64,000 bases of DNA, taken from assembly GCF_003952485.1 (NCBI RefSeq), contig NZ_CP034447.1:2666001-2730000 (forward strand), read 5' to 3'. Origin of the DNA: Mesorhizobium sp. M1E.F.Ca.ET.045.02.1.1 (GTDB lineage Bacteria; Pseudomonadota; Alphaproteobacteria; Rhizobiales; Rhizobiaceae). The position numbers and the translations under genes were made by a program. Positions 62,202 through 64,000 of this stretch are shown piece by piece (position 1 is the first letter of the stretch; each line of letters opens with the position of its first letter). The notes below the pieces were generated by a model that saw only the letters and a list, made by a program, of their open reading frames with translations, was not told the origin of the DNA and ran no database searches.

Positions 62202-63758
62202 ATGGCGTCCTCGCACGAGACCACAGCCGATTCGCTTTCGACCGCGCCTCGCGCGAACGGTACGTTCTGCCCTCAGACGCGGCGCAAGTTCGTGCTGGTG
62301 GCGGCGATCCTTGCTTCGGCGCTCGGTTTCATCGACGGTTCGATCCTGGCGATCGCCATGCCGGCGCTGCGCGTCAATCTCGGCGCCAGCCTGGCGGAGG
62401 CGCAATGGATCTCCAACGCCTACGCGCTGACGCTTTCGGCGCTGATTCTGGCAGGCGGTGCGGCCGGCGACCGATTCGGCCTCAGGCGCGCCTTCGTCAC
62501 CGGCATCGCGCTTTTCATTGCCGCTTCGCTCGCCTGCGCGCTGGCGCCCAATCCGGCGGTGCTGATCGGCTTCCGCGCCATCCAGGGCATTGGCGCGGCC
62601 ATCATGGTGCCGGGCAGCCTCGCTATTATCGCCAAGGCCTATCCGAAGAAGGAGCGCGGCCGGGCGATCGGCATCTGGGCGGCCGCGTCGGCGCTGACGA
62701 CGGCGCTCGGTCCGGTGCTCGGCGGCTTCGTGCTGTCGACCTTCGGCAATGGCGTCTGGCGCGCGATCTTTGCCGTCAACCTGCCGCTCGGGCTGGTTTC
62801 GATCTATCTGCTGCTCGTCAAGATCCCGGCCGACCAGCCGACCGAAAAGCGCAGTCTCGATCTCGGGGGCGCCGGGCTTGCCACACTCGCCTTCGGGGCG
62901 CTGGCCTACGGATTGACGGCGATGAACGCCGAGGGCGGCGGGATGATGGCCGGGCCGGCGATCGTCGCCGGCGTGGTCCTGCTCTTCGTCTTCATCCTTT
63001 ACGAGCGCTGGCAGCGCGAGCCGATGATCGATCTCGGCCTGTTTCGCATCGGCGCTTTCGCCGGCGCAAATCTCGCGACCTTCTTCCTCTATTTCGCGCT
63101 GTCGGCGAACCTGTTCTACCTGCCGATGGTTCTGATCGCGGGCTGGGGACTGAGCTCGGCCGAAGTCGGCTTCATCTTCCTGCCGCTGTCGGCTTTGATC
63201 GCGCTGCTGTCGGGGCCGGTCGGCCAGTGGTCCGACAAGATCGGCCCGCGCCTGCCGATCGCCGCCGGCAGCTTCGTCGTCGCCATCGCCTTTTCGGGCA
63301 TGGCCCTGCTCGCCCATGCCGGCATCCATAATTTCTGGACCGGGACCTTTCCGCTGATGGGTTTGATGGGGCTCGGCATGGCGCTCGTGGTGTCGCCGCT
63401 GTCGACGGCGATCATGACCTCGGTCGAGGACAAGGATACGGGCGCGGCGTCGGGCATCAACAACGCCGTCTCGCGCATCGGGGGACTGATCGCGGTCGCG
63501 GCGATGGGCTCGCTCGCGGCTTTCGTCTATGCGCGATCGACCGGCAATCCTGCCGGCATCCCCGGTTTCGGCGAGCCGCCGACGTCAGGGCTCGCGGCCG
63601 ATCTCGACGCGTTGAGGGTTACGGCAAGCGATTCGGCTTTTGCCGCGGTTGCCGCGGTCACGGCGCTGCTTTGCCTGCTGTCGTCGATCATCGCCTGGTT
63701 CACCGTGCCTGGACAGGCGCTGCCCTGGCCGCAGCGAACGGATGATTCTCGCGATTAG
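62202..63758 (+). CDS. DHA2-family MFS transporter
   Basis: A 518-residue exporter with 14 predicted helices. The first helix FVLVAAILASALGFIDGSILAIAMPALRVNLG holds the DHA2 motif, and AGDRFGLRRAFVTG is the loop motif A. It is a proton-driven exporter of drugs or organic ions, substrate unknown. The start is ATG at 62202 or 62175. Its stop overlaps the M23 peptidase gene by four bases, tail to tail. Confidence 0.9.
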   Translation: MASSHETTADSLSTAPRANGTFCPQTRRKFVLVAAILASALGFIDGSILAIAMPALRVNLGASLAEAQWISNAYALTLSALILAGGAAGDRFGLRRAFVTGIALFIAASLACALAPNPAVLIGFRAIQGIGAAIMVPGSLAIIAKAYPKKERGRAIGIWAAASALTTALGPVLGGFVLSTFGNGVWRAIFAVNLPLGLVSIYLLLVKIPADQPTEKRSLDLGGAGLATLAFGALAYGLTAMNAEGGGMMAGPAIVAGVVLLFVFILYERWQREPMIDLGLFRIGAFAGANLATFFLYFALSANLFYLPMVLIAGWGLSSAEVGFIFLPLSALIALLSGPVGQWSDKIGPRLPIAAGSFVVAIAFSGMALLAHAGIHNFWTGTFPLMGLMGLGMALVVSPLSTAIMTSVEDKDTGAASGINNAVSRIGGLIAVAAMGSLAAFVYARSTGNPAGIPGFGEPPTSGLAADLDALRVTASDSAFAAVAAVTALLCLLSSIIAWFTVPGQALPWPQRTDDSRD

Positions 63759-64000
63759 TTGGGAAGCTGCGAATCAGTCTTGGCGCTGGCGACCTTCAGC
63801 GAATTTCCGTCTTCCTGCTTGAGCAGGTCGTCGATGCGTTCGCGCTCTTTTTTGAAGGCGACGAGATCGTCGCCCTTCAGCACCTTGCCGACCGGCAGGC
63901 GGACGCGCATCGAATCGACCTTGGTGCCGTTGACGATCAGCTCGTAGTGAAGGTGCGGGCCGGTGGAGAGGCCGGTCTGGCCGAGATAGCCGATGACCTG
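63755..64000 (-). CDS. M23-family metallopeptidase, C-terminal fragment
   Basis: The last 81 codons of a gene that runs off the right edge. GYLGQTGLSTGPHLHYELIVNG is the end of the LytM/M23 fold, with HLHYE carrying the zinc ligand and the catalytic His; the final part is a charged helix (KKERERIDDLLKQEDG). It is probably an endopeptidase that cuts peptidoglycan cross-links. The beginning is outside the window. Confidence 0.93.
   Translation of the reverse strand, partial: QVIGYLGQTGLSTGPHLHYELIVNGTKVDSMRVRLPVGKVLKGDDLVAFKKERERIDDLLKQEDGNSLKVASAKTDSQLPN

Overview
The window looks like chromosome of a high-GC alphaproteobacterium of the order Hyphomicrobiales (Rhizobiales), most like Mesorhizobium or a close relative. 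The reasons are the gene order lysC-ptsP-prfA-prmC-DUF4167-clpB, a rhizobial TGA-N9-TCA iron operator, rhizobial intergenic palindromes, an NrsF-controlled ECF sigma factor and frequent GTG/TTG starts. The assignment is by recognition; no search was run. No prophage, insertion sequence, CRISPR array or rRNA was seen. One tRNA (Leu, CAA) is present.

The most interesting region is 1.7-7.1 kb, read leftward. A sigma-54 type promoter (7104-7121) sits about ten bases before a guanidine-I (ykkC) riboswitch aptamer (about 6978-7087). Behind it lie a NitT/TauT-like substrate-binding protein gene (frameshifted in this sequence), a permease, an ATPase, a ureohydrolase of the 'agmatinase' family that resembles the nickel-dependent guanidine hydrolase GdmH, a small protein with a very His-rich N-terminus, and a HupE/UreJ-type nickel permease. 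Together they read as a nitrogen-regulated, guanidine-induced unit for guanidine uptake, hydrolysis to ammonia and urea, and nickel supply. To the left is an iron(III) ABC transporter (binding protein plus the start of its permease) with an iron operator.

From 7.4 to 22.8 kb come an ECF sigma factor with its NrsF-type anti-sigma factor, a PAS-GGDEF protein, 3-hydroxybutyryl-CoA dehydrogenase with etfB-etfA, a rhomboid protease, a PduO-type cobalamin adenosyltransferase, an SDR, YihY, a DMT exporter, gluQ, an AlkA-type glycosylase, an HNH protein, dsbB and a YqaA-type membrane protein. From 23 to 33 kb are tRNA-Leu, a quinone oxidoreductase/LysR pair, a YVTN propeller protein, a GNAT/flippase pair and a DUF4242 gene divergent from a large LuxR-type ATPase regulator.

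From 33 to 64 kb are mostly housekeeping genes: secA, a parvulin, a TetR/membrane-protein pair with a strong operator, a haloacetate dehalogenase-like hydrolase, argJ-GNAT-mutT, a lone Flp pilin, comF-grxC-nitrilase-DUF1178, a MarR/DMT pair, ubiG, lysC, ptsP, prfA, prmC, DUF4167, clpB with an RpoH-type promoter, an L,D-transpeptidase, a TMEM175-like channel, a DHA2 MFS transporter and the end of an M23 peptidase. Several palindromic repeat families are scattered between genes.
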